From: Amycolatopsis sp. NBC_01488 | Lineage (GTDB): Bacteria > Actinomycetota > Actinomycetes > Mycobacteriales > Pseudonocardiaceae | Direction: 5' to 3' | Assembly: GCF_036227105.1 (NCBI RefSeq) | Contig: NZ_CP109434.1 | Location: 3,724,001-3,788,000, forward strand | DNA length: 64,000 bases | Shown here: in pieces, positions 9,793 to 19,300 of the stretch | Numbering within the stretch: position 1 is the stretch's first letter | Layout of the letters: every line of letters starts with the position of its first letter | Program-made: the position numbers and the translations under genes | Notes under the pieces: model-generated | Databases searched by the model: none | What the model was told of the DNA's origin: nothing | The model's input: the letters and a program-made list of their open reading frames with translations, nothing else

Positions 9793-10809
9793 ATGAATCT
9801 CGTGCTCTACGTGCTGCGCCGGCTGGCCATCTCCGTGCCGGTGCTGCTGATCGGCACGTTCCTCTGCTTCGTGATGGTGGCCAACACCGGTGACCCCCTC
9901 GGGGAGCTGCGGAGCAAGCCCGGGATCAGCGCCCAGGCCATCGCCGACGCCGAGCACCGCCTCGGTCTCGACCAGAGCGTCGTCGCGCGCTACTTCACCT
10001 GGCTCGGCCGCTTCCTGAGCGGCGACTGGGGCATCTCCATCGCGCAGGGCAACGCGCTCCAGCCGGTGGCCCCGAAGGTGCTGGCGGCGTTCCGCGTGAC
10101 GCTCGAGCTGGTGCTGGCGGCGTCCGTGCTGGCGCTCGTCTTCGGTGTGCTGGTCGGGGTGCTCGCGGCGGTCAAGCAGTACTCGATCTGGGACTACCTG
10201 GCGACGACGCTGGCGTTCCTGATGTTCTCGATGCCGATCTTCTGCATCGCCATCGTCCTCAAGGGCTACGCGATCCGCCTCAACGTCTGGGTCCGCGACC
10301 TGGGCCTGGCGGACGTCCTCGGCAACCCGTGGCTGCGCACGACGAGCCCGGAGAGCCTCTCGGCGACCGGAGTGGGCGACGCGCTCGCGAAGTACGTCGG
10401 CGCGTTCCTGCTGCCGACGCTGTCCATCATGGCCATCACGTTCGCCGCGTACAGCCGGTTCCAGCGGGCTTCGATGCTCGAGGTCCTGGGCGCCGACTAC
10501 GTGCGCACCGCGCGTGCCAAGGGGGTGTCCAATACCCGCGTGATCTGGCGGCACGCGTTCCGCAACGCGCTGATCCCGGTGATGACGCTGTTCTCGGTCA
10601 ACTTCGGCGCCACGGTGACGGGCGCGATCATCACGGAGACGGTCTTCAACTGGCACGGCATGGGCACGCTGCTGGTGGAGGCGGTCAACAAGAACGACCC
10701 GCAGGTGCTGATGGGCTGGCTGGTGGTGATCGCGGCGAGCGTCGTGGTGGCGAACCTGGTGGCCGACCTGATGTACGGCATCCTCGACCCCCGCATTCGC
10801 GTCGGCTGA
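9793..10809 (+). CDS. Second DppB/OppB-type permease, duplicate of the gene at 7775
   Basis: 338 residues, identical in length to copy 1 and highly similar along its whole length. Shared stretches include GNPWLRTTSPE, ETVFNWHGMGTLLVEAV and DLMYGILDPRIRVG. The starts differ slightly (MNLVLYVLRRLAIS against NLVIYILRRLAIS). The EAA loop DYVRTARAKGVSNTRVIWRH is intact, so the copy looks functional. It has no C-type partner of its own. It could replace copy 1 in a complex with the single C subunit, or form a homodimer; the former is more usual in this family. GTG/ATG choice is simple: ATG 9793, though no strong Shine-Dalgarno is seen. Confidence 0.92.
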   Translation: MNLVLYVLRRLAISVPVLLIGTFLCFVMVANTGDPLGELRSKPGISAQAIADAEHRLGLDQSVVARYFTWLGRFLSGDWGISIAQGNALQPVAPKVLAAFRVTLELVLAASVLALVFGVLVGVLAAVKQYSIWDYLATTLAFLMFSMPIFCIAIVLKGYAIRLNVWVRDLGLADVLGNPWLRTTSPESLSATGVGDALAKYVGAFLLPTLSIMAITFAAYSRFQRASMLEVLGADYVRTARAKGVSNTRVIWRHAFRNALIPVMTLFSVNFGATVTGAIITETVFNWHGMGTLLVEAVNKNDPQVLMGWLVVIAASVVVANLVADLMYGILDPRIRVG

Positions 10810-10834
10810 AAACGGCTGGGGACCCGGGAACGGC

Positions 10835-10868
10835 GAAGGGCCCGTACCCAGCCGGGTACGGGCCCTTC
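10835..10868. terminator. Bidirectional terminator between convergent transporter genes
   Basis: GAAGGGCCCGTACCC and GGGTACGGGCCCTTC form a perfect 15-bp stem with a 4-nt loop, between the stops of the second permease gene and the ATPase gene, which converge. It belongs to a family of GAAGG/CCTTC hairpins that recur in this window. Confidence 0.85.
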
Positions 10869-10885
10869 AACGCGGTGGAGAAGCC

Positions 10886-12667
10886 TCAGTCGGCGACGGG
10901 GGCCAGCTTGCCGGCCTCCCAGGCCGCGCGGCGCTCGGCCTGCAGCACCGGGTCCGCGACCGGCGCCGCCGACAGCAGGCGCTTCGTGTACTCCTGCTGC
11001 GGCGAGTGCAGCACCTGGTCCCGCGTGCCGACCTCGACGAGCTTGCCGTGCTGCATCACCGCGACGCGGTCGGCCAGCAGGTCGACCACCGCCAGGTCGT
11101 GGCTGATGAACAGGCACGCGAACTGCAGCGACTGCTGCAGGTCGAGGAACAGGTCCAGCACGCGGGCCTGCACCGACACGTCCAGCGCCGACGTCGGCTC
11201 GTCCGCGATGAGCAGCGCCGGGTCGAGCGACAGCGCCCGGGCGATCGCCACGCGCTGGCGCTGGCCGCCGGACAGCTCGTGCGGGTAGCGGTTCATGTAG
11301 TGCCCGCCCAGCTCGACCTTGTCGAGCAGCGAGCGGACGCGGGCCGACAGATCCTTGCCGGACAGCACCTTGTGCAGCACCATCGGCTCGGCGATCGACT
11401 CGCCGATCGTCATCTTCGGGTCCAGCGTGGACGCCGGGTCCTGGAACACGATGGAGAAGAACCGGCGAAGGGGGCGAATCTCCTTCGCGGACATCTTCGT
11501 GATGTCCTTGCCGGCGATCGCGATGGTGCCCTCGGTGGCCTGGAGCAGGCCGACGGCGCAGCGGCCGACGGTCGTCTTGCCCGAGCCGGATTCGCCAACC
11601 AGGCCGACGATCTCGCCCTTGGCGATGGTCAGCGAGACGTCGTCGACCGCGCGGTTCTTGCCCTGACCGCGACGGCCGGGGTACTCGAGCACCAGGTTCT
11701 TGATCTCGAGGGCCGGCGCGGCCTCCTCGATCACGGCCTCCAGCTCCGCGTCGGCCAGCCGGATCTCCTCGGCGATCTTGGCCGCCTCACTGCTGTCGGA
11801 GGCGATCCCGGCGTCGTCGAGCAGGCGGCGGCCCTCGGGACGCTGGCCCAGCACCGGCACCGCGGCGAGCAGCCGCCGGGTGTAGTCCTCCTTCGGCGAC
11901 GCGAACAGCTCGCGCACCGGCGCCTCTTCAACGATCTCGCCCTGGTACATGACGATGACCCGGTCGGCCATGTCGGCGACGACGCCCATGTCGTGGGTGA
12001 TCAGCACGATCGCCGTGTCGAGGGTGTCGCGCAGCTTGCGCAGCAGGCCCAGGATCTCCGCCTGGACGGTGACGTCGAGCGCGGTGGTCGGCTCGTCGGC
12101 GATGATGACCTTCGGGTCGCAGGCGATCGCCATGGCGATGACGACGCGCTGGCGCAGGCCGCCGGAGAGCTGGTGCGGGTACTGCTTGAACCGCAGCGAC
12201 GGGTTCGGGATGCCGACCAGGTCGAGCAGTTCGACGGCCCGCTTGTCCGCGGCGGCCTTGGAGATGTCCAGGTGCGAGCGCAGGGCCTCGCGCAGCTGCC
12301 AGCCGACCGTGTAGACCGGGTTCAGCGCCGTCATCGGCTCCTGGAAGATCATCGCGACCTGGTTGCCGCGGATCTTCTGCATGTCCTTCTCTTTGAGGTC
12401 CGCCAGGTTGCGCTCGCCCAGGCGGAGCTCGCCGGCGATCCGGCTGGTCTTGGGCAGCAGGCCCAGCACCGACATCGACGTGACGGACTTGCCGGACCCG
12501 GACTCCCCGACCACGGCGACGATCTCGCCCGGCTGCACGTCGAACCCGATGCCCTTGACGGCGTCCACGACGCCGTCCTCGGTCTGGAACGACACGCTCA
12601 GGTCGGAGATCGACAGAACGGATCCGGACACGCCGGCGACGTCCGCCGAAGTTGCTTCAGTGCTCAC
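10886..12667 (-). CDS. Double ABC ATPase (DppD-DppF fusion) for peptide import
   Basis: 593-residue protein with two complete ABC nucleotide-binding domains in one chain, which energises peptide uptake from the cytoplasmic side. Domain 1 has Walker A GESGSGKS, signature LSGGLRQR and Walker B VIIADEPTTALD. Domain 2 has GESGSGKTT, LSGGQRQR and LLIADEPTSALD. Both carry the peptide-type C-terminal extension (RRLLAAVP and KRLLSAAP). GTG 12667 has AAGGG 7 bp upstream; TTG 12670 would add one residue. It lies on the opposite strand, convergent with the permeases, so it is transcribed separately. That is unusual for a dpp operon, yet the gene is the obvious ATPase for them. Confidence 0.95.
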   Translation of the reverse strand: MSTEATSADVAGVSGSVLSISDLSVSFQTEDGVVDAVKGIGFDVQPGEIVAVVGESGSGKSVTSMSVLGLLPKTSRIAGELRLGERNLADLKEKDMQKIRGNQVAMIFQEPMTALNPVYTVGWQLREALRSHLDISKAAADKRAVELLDLVGIPNPSLRFKQYPHQLSGGLRQRVVIAMAIACDPKVIIADEPTTALDVTVQAEILGLLRKLRDTLDTAIVLITHDMGVVADMADRVIVMYQGEIVEEAPVRELFASPKEDYTRRLLAAVPVLGQRPEGRRLLDDAGIASDSSEAAKIAEEIRLADAELEAVIEEAAPALEIKNLVLEYPGRRGQGKNRAVDDVSLTIAKGEIVGLVGESGSGKTTVGRCAVGLLQATEGTIAIAGKDITKMSAKEIRPLRRFFSIVFQDPASTLDPKMTIGESIAEPMVLHKVLSGKDLSARVRSLLDKVELGGHYMNRYPHELSGGQRQRVAIARALSLDPALLIADEPTSALDVSVQARVLDLFLDLQQSLQFACLFISHDLAVVDLLADRVAVMQHGKLVEVGTRDQVLHSPQQEYTKRLLSAAPVADPVLQAERRAAWEAGKLAPVAD

Positions 12668-12793
12668 CAAGATGCCCTTCGTGGGGGTACAGACGATCGC
12701 GACGCGGCGGTGTTTCTCCTACGCCGCGACTCGCGCGAGGATAACCGAGGGTGTCCCCGACGAAGGTCGGACCACGGGAATTACGCTCAACCC

Positions 12794-13636
12794 GTGATCT
12801 CCCCGGTACCGCGCAGGCTGCTGCTCGTCCACGCCCATCCCGACGACGAGAGCATCACCACCGGCGCCACGATCGCACGATACGCCGCCGAAGGCGCCGA
12901 GGTGACCGTGGTGACCTGCACGCTCGGTGAGGAGGGCGAGATCATGGCCGGCCTGCCCGAGCTGGCCGGCCTGGGCGCGTGGGCGGCCGACCAGCTGGGC
13001 GGCTACCGCGTCGCCGAGCTGAAGGCCGCGTGCGCTGCGCTGGGGGTGTCACGACATCGTTATCTCGGCGGGATCGGCCGGTGGCGCGATTCGGGCACGG
13101 CGGGCACGCCGTCGGCGGCGCACCCCCGGGCGTTCACGGGCGGTGACGCCGAGGAGCAGGCCGCGCAGCTGGCCGGGATCCTCGACGAGGTGCGCCCCCA
13201 GGTGGTCGTCACCTACGACGCGTTCGGCGGCTACGGCCACCCCGACCACATCCGCGCCCACGAGATCACCATGGCCGCGGCGACGCGCGCGGAGTCGGTG
13301 ACGCGGGTGTTCCACACCGTGGCGTCGGCGAACGCGGTGCGCGCCGGGTTGGCCGCGCTGCGTGCCGGGAAGCGCGAGTACGCGGTCCCGCCCGACGACG
13401 AGCTGCCGGTGACGCCGGACGAAGAGATCACGACGATTCTCGACGTCGCCGCGTACGTCCCGGCGAAGCTGGCGGCGCTGCGAGCCCACGCGACGCAGCT
13501 GGCCGTGGTCGACGGCGACGTCCCGTACTTCGCGCTGACGAACGAGGTCGCCCAGCCGATCCCGGCGCACGACACCTTCGTCCTGGCCCACGGCCCGGCC
13601 GAGGGCGCGGCGGACGACCTGTTCGGTGGGTTGTGA
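12794..13636 (+). CDS. mshB: N-acetyl-GlcN-Ins deacetylase MshB (mycothiol synthesis)
   Basis: 280-residue zinc deacetylase of the PIG-L/LmbE family. It removes the acetyl group from GlcNAc-myo-inositol, the second committed step to mycothiol, the main low-molecular-weight thiol of actinomycetes. Zinc-site motifs AHPDDES near the N-terminus and GHPDH in the middle are both present. GTG 12794 begins VISPVPRRLLLVHAHPDDES. A TACGCT box sits 6 bp before the GTG, so a leaderless transcript is possible. It overlaps the next membrane protein by GTGA, the same arrangement as Rv1170-Rv1171 in M. tuberculosis. Confidence 0.94.
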   Translation: MISPVPRRLLLVHAHPDDESITTGATIARYAAEGAEVTVVTCTLGEEGEIMAGLPELAGLGAWAADQLGGYRVAELKAACAALGVSRHRYLGGIGRWRDSGTAGTPSAAHPRAFTGGDAEEQAAQLAGILDEVRPQVVVTYDAFGGYGHPDHIRAHEITMAAATRAESVTRVFHTVASANAVRAGLAALRAGKREYAVPPDDELPVTPDEEITTILDVAAYVPAKLAALRAHATQLAVVDGDVPYFALTNEVAQPIPAHDTFVLAHGPAEGAADDLFGGL

Positions 13637-14025
13637 CCGTGCCCGAGCCGCTGACCTGGGAGCAGAGGCTGTTCCTGCTGCTGCTCGCGTTCGACACCGT
13701 GCTGCTGGCCGTGCTGGAGCTGTTCTTCCTGCCGCTGCGGATCGGCGTCGTGCCGCTACCGGTGACGGCCGTCGTCGGCGCCGTCACCACGCCGTGGCTG
13801 GTGTCGACGACGGCGAAGCTGGTGCGGCCCGGGCTTTCGTGGGTACCCCTGGCGGTGTGGGTGGTCGTCGTGTTCGGGTTCGGCCTGCTGGGCCCCGGCG
13901 GCGACCTGGTGCTGATCCAGGACTGGCGCGCGCTGGTGCTGCTCGGCGCGAGCGCGCTGCCGGGCGCGCTGGTGCTCGGCGGCGGGCTGGGCCGGGCGGC
14001 GGGAAGGAACTCGGGACGTGGCTGA
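13633..14025 (+). CDS. Small four-helix membrane protein next to mshB
   Basis: 130-residue hydrophobic protein with about four predicted membrane segments (residues roughly 12-32, 40-60, 70-88 and 98-118). It ends in a basic Gly/Arg tail. GTG 13633 overlaps the mshB stop as GTGA. It corresponds by position and type to Rv1171, a conserved membrane protein of unknown function beside mshB in M. tuberculosis. Its link with mycothiol is inferred only from the constant neighbourhood. It overlaps the following gene by 8 bp. Confidence 0.85.
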   Translation: MTVPEPLTWEQRLFLLLLAFDTVLLAVLELFFLPLRIGVVPLPVTAVVGAVTTPWLVSTTAKLVRPGLSWVPLAVWVVVVFGFGLLGPGGDLVLIQDWRALVLLGASALPGALVLGGGLGRAAGRNSGRG

Positions 14026-14797
14026 AGCGATCTCCGACAAGCAGGTCGTGGCCGTGCTGCGGCCGTTCGTGCGGGCGTGCGGGCCGATGCTCGACGCGCT
14101 GCGCGAGTCCGACCCGTTCGGCCTGCAGGCGCGCGCGGCCGACGACCTGGCCGAGGTCGAGTCCGGCCTGAAGGCGAAGCTGATCCACGGCGTGACGTCG
14201 GTGAAGGTGCCCGGCACGGCCGCGTGGGCGCGGATGACGGGCTACGACCGGTCGAGCTGGTGGATGAACCGCGTCGGCCGCTTCACGGCGCTCCTGACGT
14301 CGATCCCGGGCCTGGGCGGCGCACTGGCCGACCGCCTGCCGGTGCAGGACACGCTGGGGGCGGCGTCGCAGGGTCTGCTGCTGTGCGCGATCGCGGGCGA
14401 GTACGGCGTGACGGACGTGGGCACGCGGGTGCGCCTGATCGCGTCGGTGCTGTTCGAACGCGAGATCGACGCCGACCTGGCGGCGGGCAAGCACCCGGAG
14501 CACGACGAAGCGGCCGAGGCGGACGAAGCGGCGAAGCTGACCGAAGAGCTGACGGCGTCGGAGAAGAAGCACGGCAAGGCGACGGTGAAGGCGGCGGCGG
14601 GGACGCTGTGGCGGCTCGGGCGCGCGCTGGTCGGGATCACCGGGGAGCTGGAGAAGCGGCCGCGGGGGAACCTGCTGCACCGGGCGATCGGGCTGCTGCC
14701 GGTCGTGGGCGCCGCCGGCGACTACTTCGGGGAGCGGTCGGGGTTGCGCGAGGTCTGGAAGCGGGCGCACGTCTGGCTGACCGAGCACCGCACCTGA
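14018..14797 (+). CDS. Conserved hypothetical protein, alpha-helical with hydrophobic centre
   Basis: 259 residues from GTG 14018, preceded by GGAAGGAA about 9 bp upstream and overlapping the membrane protein gene by 8 bp, so mshB and these two genes form an operon. I do not recognise the family. The protein is mostly helical. A moderately hydrophobic central part (LTSIPGLGGALADRL, then GLLLCAIAGEYGV) is followed by an acidic/Ala-rich segment near residues 160-185 that looks like a coiled coil or linker. A more conserved-looking C-terminal third contains GLLPVVGAAGDYFGERSGLR. No catalytic motif, signal peptide or clear membrane helix pattern is visible. It could associate with the membrane. 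Confidence 0.75.
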   Translation: MAEAISDKQVVAVLRPFVRACGPMLDALRESDPFGLQARAADDLAEVESGLKAKLIHGVTSVKVPGTAAWARMTGYDRSSWWMNRVGRFTALLTSIPGLGGALADRLPVQDTLGAASQGLLLCAIAGEYGVTDVGTRVRLIASVLFEREIDADLAAGKHPEHDEAAEADEAAKLTEELTASEKKHGKATVKAAAGTLWRLGRALVGITGELEKRPRGNLLHRAIGLLPVVGAAGDYFGERSGLREVWKRAHVWLTEHRT

Positions 14798-14825
14798 TCT
14801 TCCCGTGCGGCGCCCGGCTCAAACC

Positions 14826-15602
14826 TCAGTTCCAGAACTGGAAGACGCTGAACCCGATCTGGGCACCGTCCGCGTAGCCGCCGAACGAGCCGAAGATCGC
14901 GTACGCGCCTTTCCACAGCGCGTTGTTCGCCGGCTTGAAGAACCACAGGATCCCGAACAGGATGATCGGCGCCCACGGGCGCACCTTCGCGCCCAGCTCG
15001 CGGGCCTGAGGCGGCAGGTACGGCTCGATCGCGCCCCAGCCGTCGAGGCCCGGGATCGGGAGGATGTTGAGGATGAACGTCACGATCTGCAGCAGCGCCA
15101 GGTAGGACATCGCGATCACCAGGCCGCCGGCCATCGGGACCAGCGAGACCACCAGTGCCAGCGCCGCGCCGACCGCGAGGTTGCTCAGCGGGCCGGCCAG
15201 CGACACCCACGACGACGTCCCGCGAGACCGCAGCGCGCCGCGGTTGATCCACACCGCGCCGCCCGGGAGCGGGATGCCGCCGATGATCAGGAAGACCAGC
15301 GGCAGGACGATCGACAGGACCGGGTCGGTGTACTTGCGGACGTCGAGGGTCAGGTAACCCTTGTGGGCGACGCTGTAGTCGCCGCCGCGGTAGGCGACCA
15401 TCGCGTGGCCGAACTCGTGCAGCGACAGCGACGCCACCCAGCCGGCGGCGACGAAGATCACGACGCCGGCGATGAGCAGCGGATCGCGGTCGCGGACGAA
15501 AACGGTGTTGATGTCCCCGAACGCCGCCATCACGCCACCGGCGACGGTGAGCGCGAGGATGCCGAGGAAGACCGGGCTGGGGCGCACTGCTGACTTCTGC
15601 AC
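14826..15602 (-). CDS. Site-2 protease family (M50) membrane metalloprotease
   Basis: 258-residue intramembrane zinc metalloprotease-like protein with about six membrane segments. The zinc-binding helix SLHEFGHAMVAYRGG carries the HExxH motif inside a membrane segment. The second conserved motif NILPIPGLDGW supplies the third ligand aspartate (NxxPxxxLDG). Together these are diagnostic of the S2P/M50 group. No PDZ domain is present, so it is the short actinobacterial form, whose substrates are unknown. GTG 15600-15602 is used; a GTG 15 bp further in is possible. It diverges from whiB2 and ends 28 bp from the stop of the convergent hypothetical gene. Confidence 0.92.
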   Translation of the reverse strand: MQKSAVRPSPVFLGILALTVAGGVMAAFGDINTVFVRDRDPLLIAGVVIFVAAGWVASLSLHEFGHAMVAYRGGDYSVAHKGYLTLDVRKYTDPVLSIVLPLVFLIIGGIPLPGGAVWINRGALRSRGTSSWVSLAGPLSNLAVGAALALVVSLVPMAGGLVIAMSYLALLQIVTFILNILPIPGLDGWGAIEPYLPPQARELGAKVRPWAPIILFGILWFFKPANNALWKGAYAIFGSFGGYADGAQIGFSVFQFWN

Positions 15603-15692
15603 GCTTCCAGTCTTCCGTATGCCCGGTGTGAAGTTACCGGCGTGTCCCCTTGCGCGATCGGGCCCGAACGTCCCCCGAACTCGCTACTCCGC

Positions 15693-15721
15693 TTGACCTG
15701 ACCGCACTACACGGGTGTAAT
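15693..15721 (+). promoter_or_regulatory. Promoter of whiB2
   Basis: TTGACC (15693-15698), a 17-bp spacer and TGTAAT (15716-15721) form a near-consensus promoter. Transcription would start around 15727-15729, at the ATG at 15729, which would allow a leaderless longer protein as well as the Shine-Dalgarno-led start at 15810. Confidence 0.6.
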
Positions 15722-15809
15722 CACAGTGATGTCATTCGTCGTCGAGGGGACGGCGAGTGTCGTTTCACCACCGCCAGCCTGGGGAGTGCTAGGGAGCGAG
15801 GAGGCGGAC

Positions 15810-16136
15810 GTGCGGTTGGAAGCCGATGGGAAGGAATGGGGGCACGTCATGGGTTGGGGCGAGATCCCGGAGCAGGCTCTGGGAGATCTCACCGAGCTCA
15901 TCGATGCCACCGAGGAAGAGCAGGATTGGCAGGAACGCGCTCTGTGCGCGCAGACGGACCCGGAGGCGTTCTTCCCCGAGAAGGGCGGTTCCACCCGCGA
16001 AGCCAAGCGGATCTGCCTGGGTTGCGAGGTCAAGGACGAGTGCCTTGAGTACGCGCTGGCCCACGACGAGCGCTTCGGCATCTGGGGCGGTCTGTCCGAG
16101 CGGGAGCGCCGCAAGCTGAAGAAACGCGCCATCTGA
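15810..16136 (+). CDS. whiB2: WhiB-family iron-sulfur regulator (WhiB/WhiB2 type)
   Basis: 108-residue transcription regulator holding a [4Fe-4S] cluster that, with sigma-A and partners such as WhiA, controls sporulation septation and cell division in actinomycetes. The four cluster cysteines are C46, C69, C72 and C78 (ALCAQTDPEAFFPEKGG, then CLGC-x5-C). The GIWGG turn and the basic ERRKLKKRA tail follow. The sequence is close to Streptomyces WhiB and M. tuberculosis WhiB2. Neighbours (DUF3499, manB, manA) match the Rv3260c region. GTG 15810 has GAGGAGG 5 bp upstream. ATG 15729 in the same frame would give 135 residues from a leaderless message. Confidence 0.93.
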   Translation: MRLEADGKEWGHVMGWGEIPEQALGDLTELIDATEEEQDWQERALCAQTDPEAFFPEKGGSTREAKRICLGCEVKDECLEYALAHDERFGIWGGLSERERRKLKKRAI

Positions 16137-16200
16137 AGCCTGCTCGGGGGCGATTCGGGTTCGCGGAACGCGCGAACCTTGGTCGCACTTCAGGTGTTCT

Positions 16201-16259
16201 CTGGGGGGTACCCCCAGGCCCCCGGAGGGGGAGTCGCCGGTGATGCGTGGCATCACCGG
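16201..16259 (+). terminator. Two adjacent hairpins after whiB2
   Basis: CTGGGGG/CCCCCAG (16201-16217, 3-nt loop) is followed by CCGGTGATGC/GCATCACCGG (16237-16259, 3-nt loop), both perfect. No T tract is present. They fill most of the gap between whiB2 and the glycosyltransferase gene and probably end the whiB2 transcript. Confidence 0.5.
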
Positions 16260-16359
16260 TGATTCCACGAGGTGAACACTCGGCGTGGGTTCACCACCGG
16301 GTGACGGACCGGGGCCGTAGGGTGGCTGCACCGATCCGCCGCCTGATCTGGAGCAGTCG

Positions 16360-19300
16360 TTGCCCCGCACCGCCGCGCCGCCCGCCCTGCGCACCGCACC
16401 CGTTCTGGCCATTGTGGTCTGTCACAACGGCGAAAACTGGTTGCCGCTGGCGCTTTCTTCGTTGCGCCGCAGCACGGTCCGGCCGCGGCACGTGCTCGCC
16501 GTCGACACCGGATCCACCGACGCGACGCCCCGGCTGCTCGCCGAAGCGACCGCCGATCCCGGCCCGGATTCGTCGCCCGTGCTCTCCGGGGTCATCACAC
16601 TTTCGGGCGACACCGGCTTCGCCGCCGCGGTCGCCGAAGCCGTCGCGCACGCCACCGAGCGCTGGGGCGACCCCGGATCCTGGCTGTGGCTGCTGCACGA
16701 CGACTGCGCGCCCGAGCCCGACTGCCTCGACGAACTCCTGCGCGTCGCCACCAAGAACCCGTCGGCGACGGTGCTCGGCGCGTTGGGGCTCGACTGGACC
16801 GATCCGCGGCTGATCGTCGAAGCGGGCCTGTCGACCGACGCGTCCGGCCACCGCCAGCAGATCGCGGCGCTCGGCGAAGAACCCGCCGAAGTGCTCGCCG
16901 TGCCCAGTGCGGGCTCGCTCGTGCGCCGCGACGCCTGGGACGACCTCGGCGGCTTCGATCCGGATTTCCCGTTGCTGCGCGAGGATCTCGACTTCGGCTG
17001 GCGCGCGAACGCTGCCGGCGGTCTCGTCCTCTCCGTGCCGACCGCGCGGGTCCGGCACGCGCGCGCCGTCACCACCGGGCAGCGCGCGGCGGACGCGGTC
17101 GGCACTCCGCTCGTGGCCGCGAACCGCGCCCACGGGCTGCGCGTGTTCCTCGTGAACTGCTCGCCGTTTTCCTTCTGGCTGGGCATGATCCGGCTCCCGG
17201 TGCTTTCGGTGCTGCGCGCGCTCGCCTTCGTCCTGCTGCGCCGCACCGGGGAAGCGCGGGCCGAGTTCGCCGCCGCGACGTACCTCCTCAGTGGACGCGG
17301 CGGATTGCGCGCCGCACGCGCCCGCCGACGGCGGAATCCGCGGCCGGGCACGGTTCGCGGGCTCTTCACCGGACGCGTGACGCGGCTGCGCAACGCCGTC
17401 CGCGCCGGCATCGTCGGGCTGGTGCGCCGCGGCGTCGAGGAAGACGTCGCGCTCGGGCGCGTGCCCGAGACCGTCGAAACCGAGTCGGCGTGGGTGACGC
17501 CGGAAGCGCTCGACGCGCGCGAGACGCGTCCGGTCGGTCCCGACGCGCTGCCCGCGGGCGCGCTGCGCGGGCTCAGCTCACGCGGGTCCGGGCTGCGCCG
17601 TCCGGGCACGCTCGTCGCCGTCGCCTTGCCGGAAACCCCGGCGCCCGAACCGGTCTCCGAGTCCGCCGAAGAGGCCCCGGCCGCGGTCGAAGAGCCGGAA
17701 ATCGTCTTCGTCGAGGTGAACCGCCGGCGCGTGCTCGCGGCGACGGTCTTCGCGCCGCCGGTGGTGCTGCTCGTCGTGATGACCGCGCTGGGGCTGGTGG
17801 TCAACCGCGCCCGGCTCGGCCTCGACCTCTTCGGCGGCAAGCTCCTTCCGGTCGGCGGGCTCGGCGAGATCTGGTCGTCGTACCTGACGCCGTGGCACGC
17901 GGTCGCCGGCGGCACCGGCGCGCCCGCGTCGGCGACGCTGCCGGTGCTCGGCACGCTCGGTGCGGTGTTCGCGCCGCTCGGCGGACCGGCCGCGCTGGTC
18001 GCGATCCTGCTCCTCGGCGACATTCCCTTGGCGGCGCTGAGCGCGTACGCGGCGACGCGGCGGCTTCGCGTGCGCCGGTGGGTCCGCGCGGTCGTCGCCG
18101 CGGCCTACGCGCTGCTGCCCGCCGCGACCGCCGGGGTCGCGCAGGGCCGGCTCGACGTCGTCGTGGTGCACCTGGTGCTGCCGCTCGTCGCCGCGGGCAT
18201 CGCGGGACTGCTCGTCCGGGCGGACACGCGGTGGCTGCACGTGTCCGCGCTGTCGGCGTTCGGCGTCGCGCTGCTCGGCGCGTTCTCCCCGCTGGCGCAC
18301 GGGCTCGCGCTCGCCGGGCTGCTGATCGGGTTCGTGGTGCTGCCCGCGCCGACCGGGCTGGCGCGGCGGATCGCGTCGGTCGGCATCGTGGTGCTGCTGC
18401 CGCTGGCGCTGCTGCTGCCGTGGCCGACGGTGCTGCTGCGCCACCCGGAGCTGCTGGTGCAGGGCCTCGGCGGCGCGGCGTCGGCGGTGTCCGGCACCGA
18501 CCTCGCCGGGCTCGACCCCGGCGGGCCGGGCGCGTGGCCGATCGGCGTCGCGGTGATCGCGGCGGCCTTGGTGGCGCTGGTCGTCCGCCCGACGAAGCTC
18601 GCGGCGGGCGGGCTCGCGCTGGCCGCGTTGGGAGCCGGCGGCCTGGTGCTGGTGCGGCTGGTGACGGCGACGCCGATGCAGGGTGGCTCACCCGCGCACG
18701 GCCACGCGGGCGTGCCGCTGCTGATCGTCGGCGCCGGGCTGCTGTGGGTCGTGCTCGGGTCGTGGCAGCGCGGCGGCTCGGCCGGGGTGCCGTCGCCGTG
18801 GCTGCCGAAGGTGTTCGCGGTCGCCGGGGTCGTGGTGTTCCTCGCGCTGGCGGCCGGCGCGCTGGTCGTCGGCGGCCAGGGGCCGCTACGCGCCGGCGAG
18901 CGGCCCGCGCTCGCGCCGGAGGTTTCCGCCGAGCTCGCGGCGTCCGGCCGGTCGGTGCTGGACCTCGCCCCGGACGCGACCCGCCAGATCGGCGGCCGCC
19001 TGCCCCACTACGGCGACGACGAGCTGGCCCCGACGCCCGGCACGCCGGCCCGGCTGGCTTCCTGGCGCCGCGACCTCGGCCAAGGCGACGCGGCGGCGGT
19101 CCAGCGCGCGTTCGCCGCCGCAGCCGCCGCGGGGGTGCAGTTCGTGGTGCTGCCGGCCGGGGTCGACTCGCAGGCGTACGTGCCGCTGGCTAAGGACCTG
19201 GTCTCGGTGGCCGCGCCGACGTCCGATGGCCGTGGCGTGCTTCGCCTGCTCCCACCGGCCGGCCAGGTGATCTTGATCTCGCCGGAACAGGCGAAGGCGG

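Noticed and set aside
11006..12793. Long plus-strand frame leading into mshB
   Set aside because: It is the antisense of the double ABC ATPase; mshB starts at GTG 12794, where its zinc motif begins.
12700..12800. SigR-type promoter (GGGAAT-N18-GTT) for mshB
   Set aside because: GGGAAT is present before mshB but no GTT follows at the right distance, and it would lie inside the gene.
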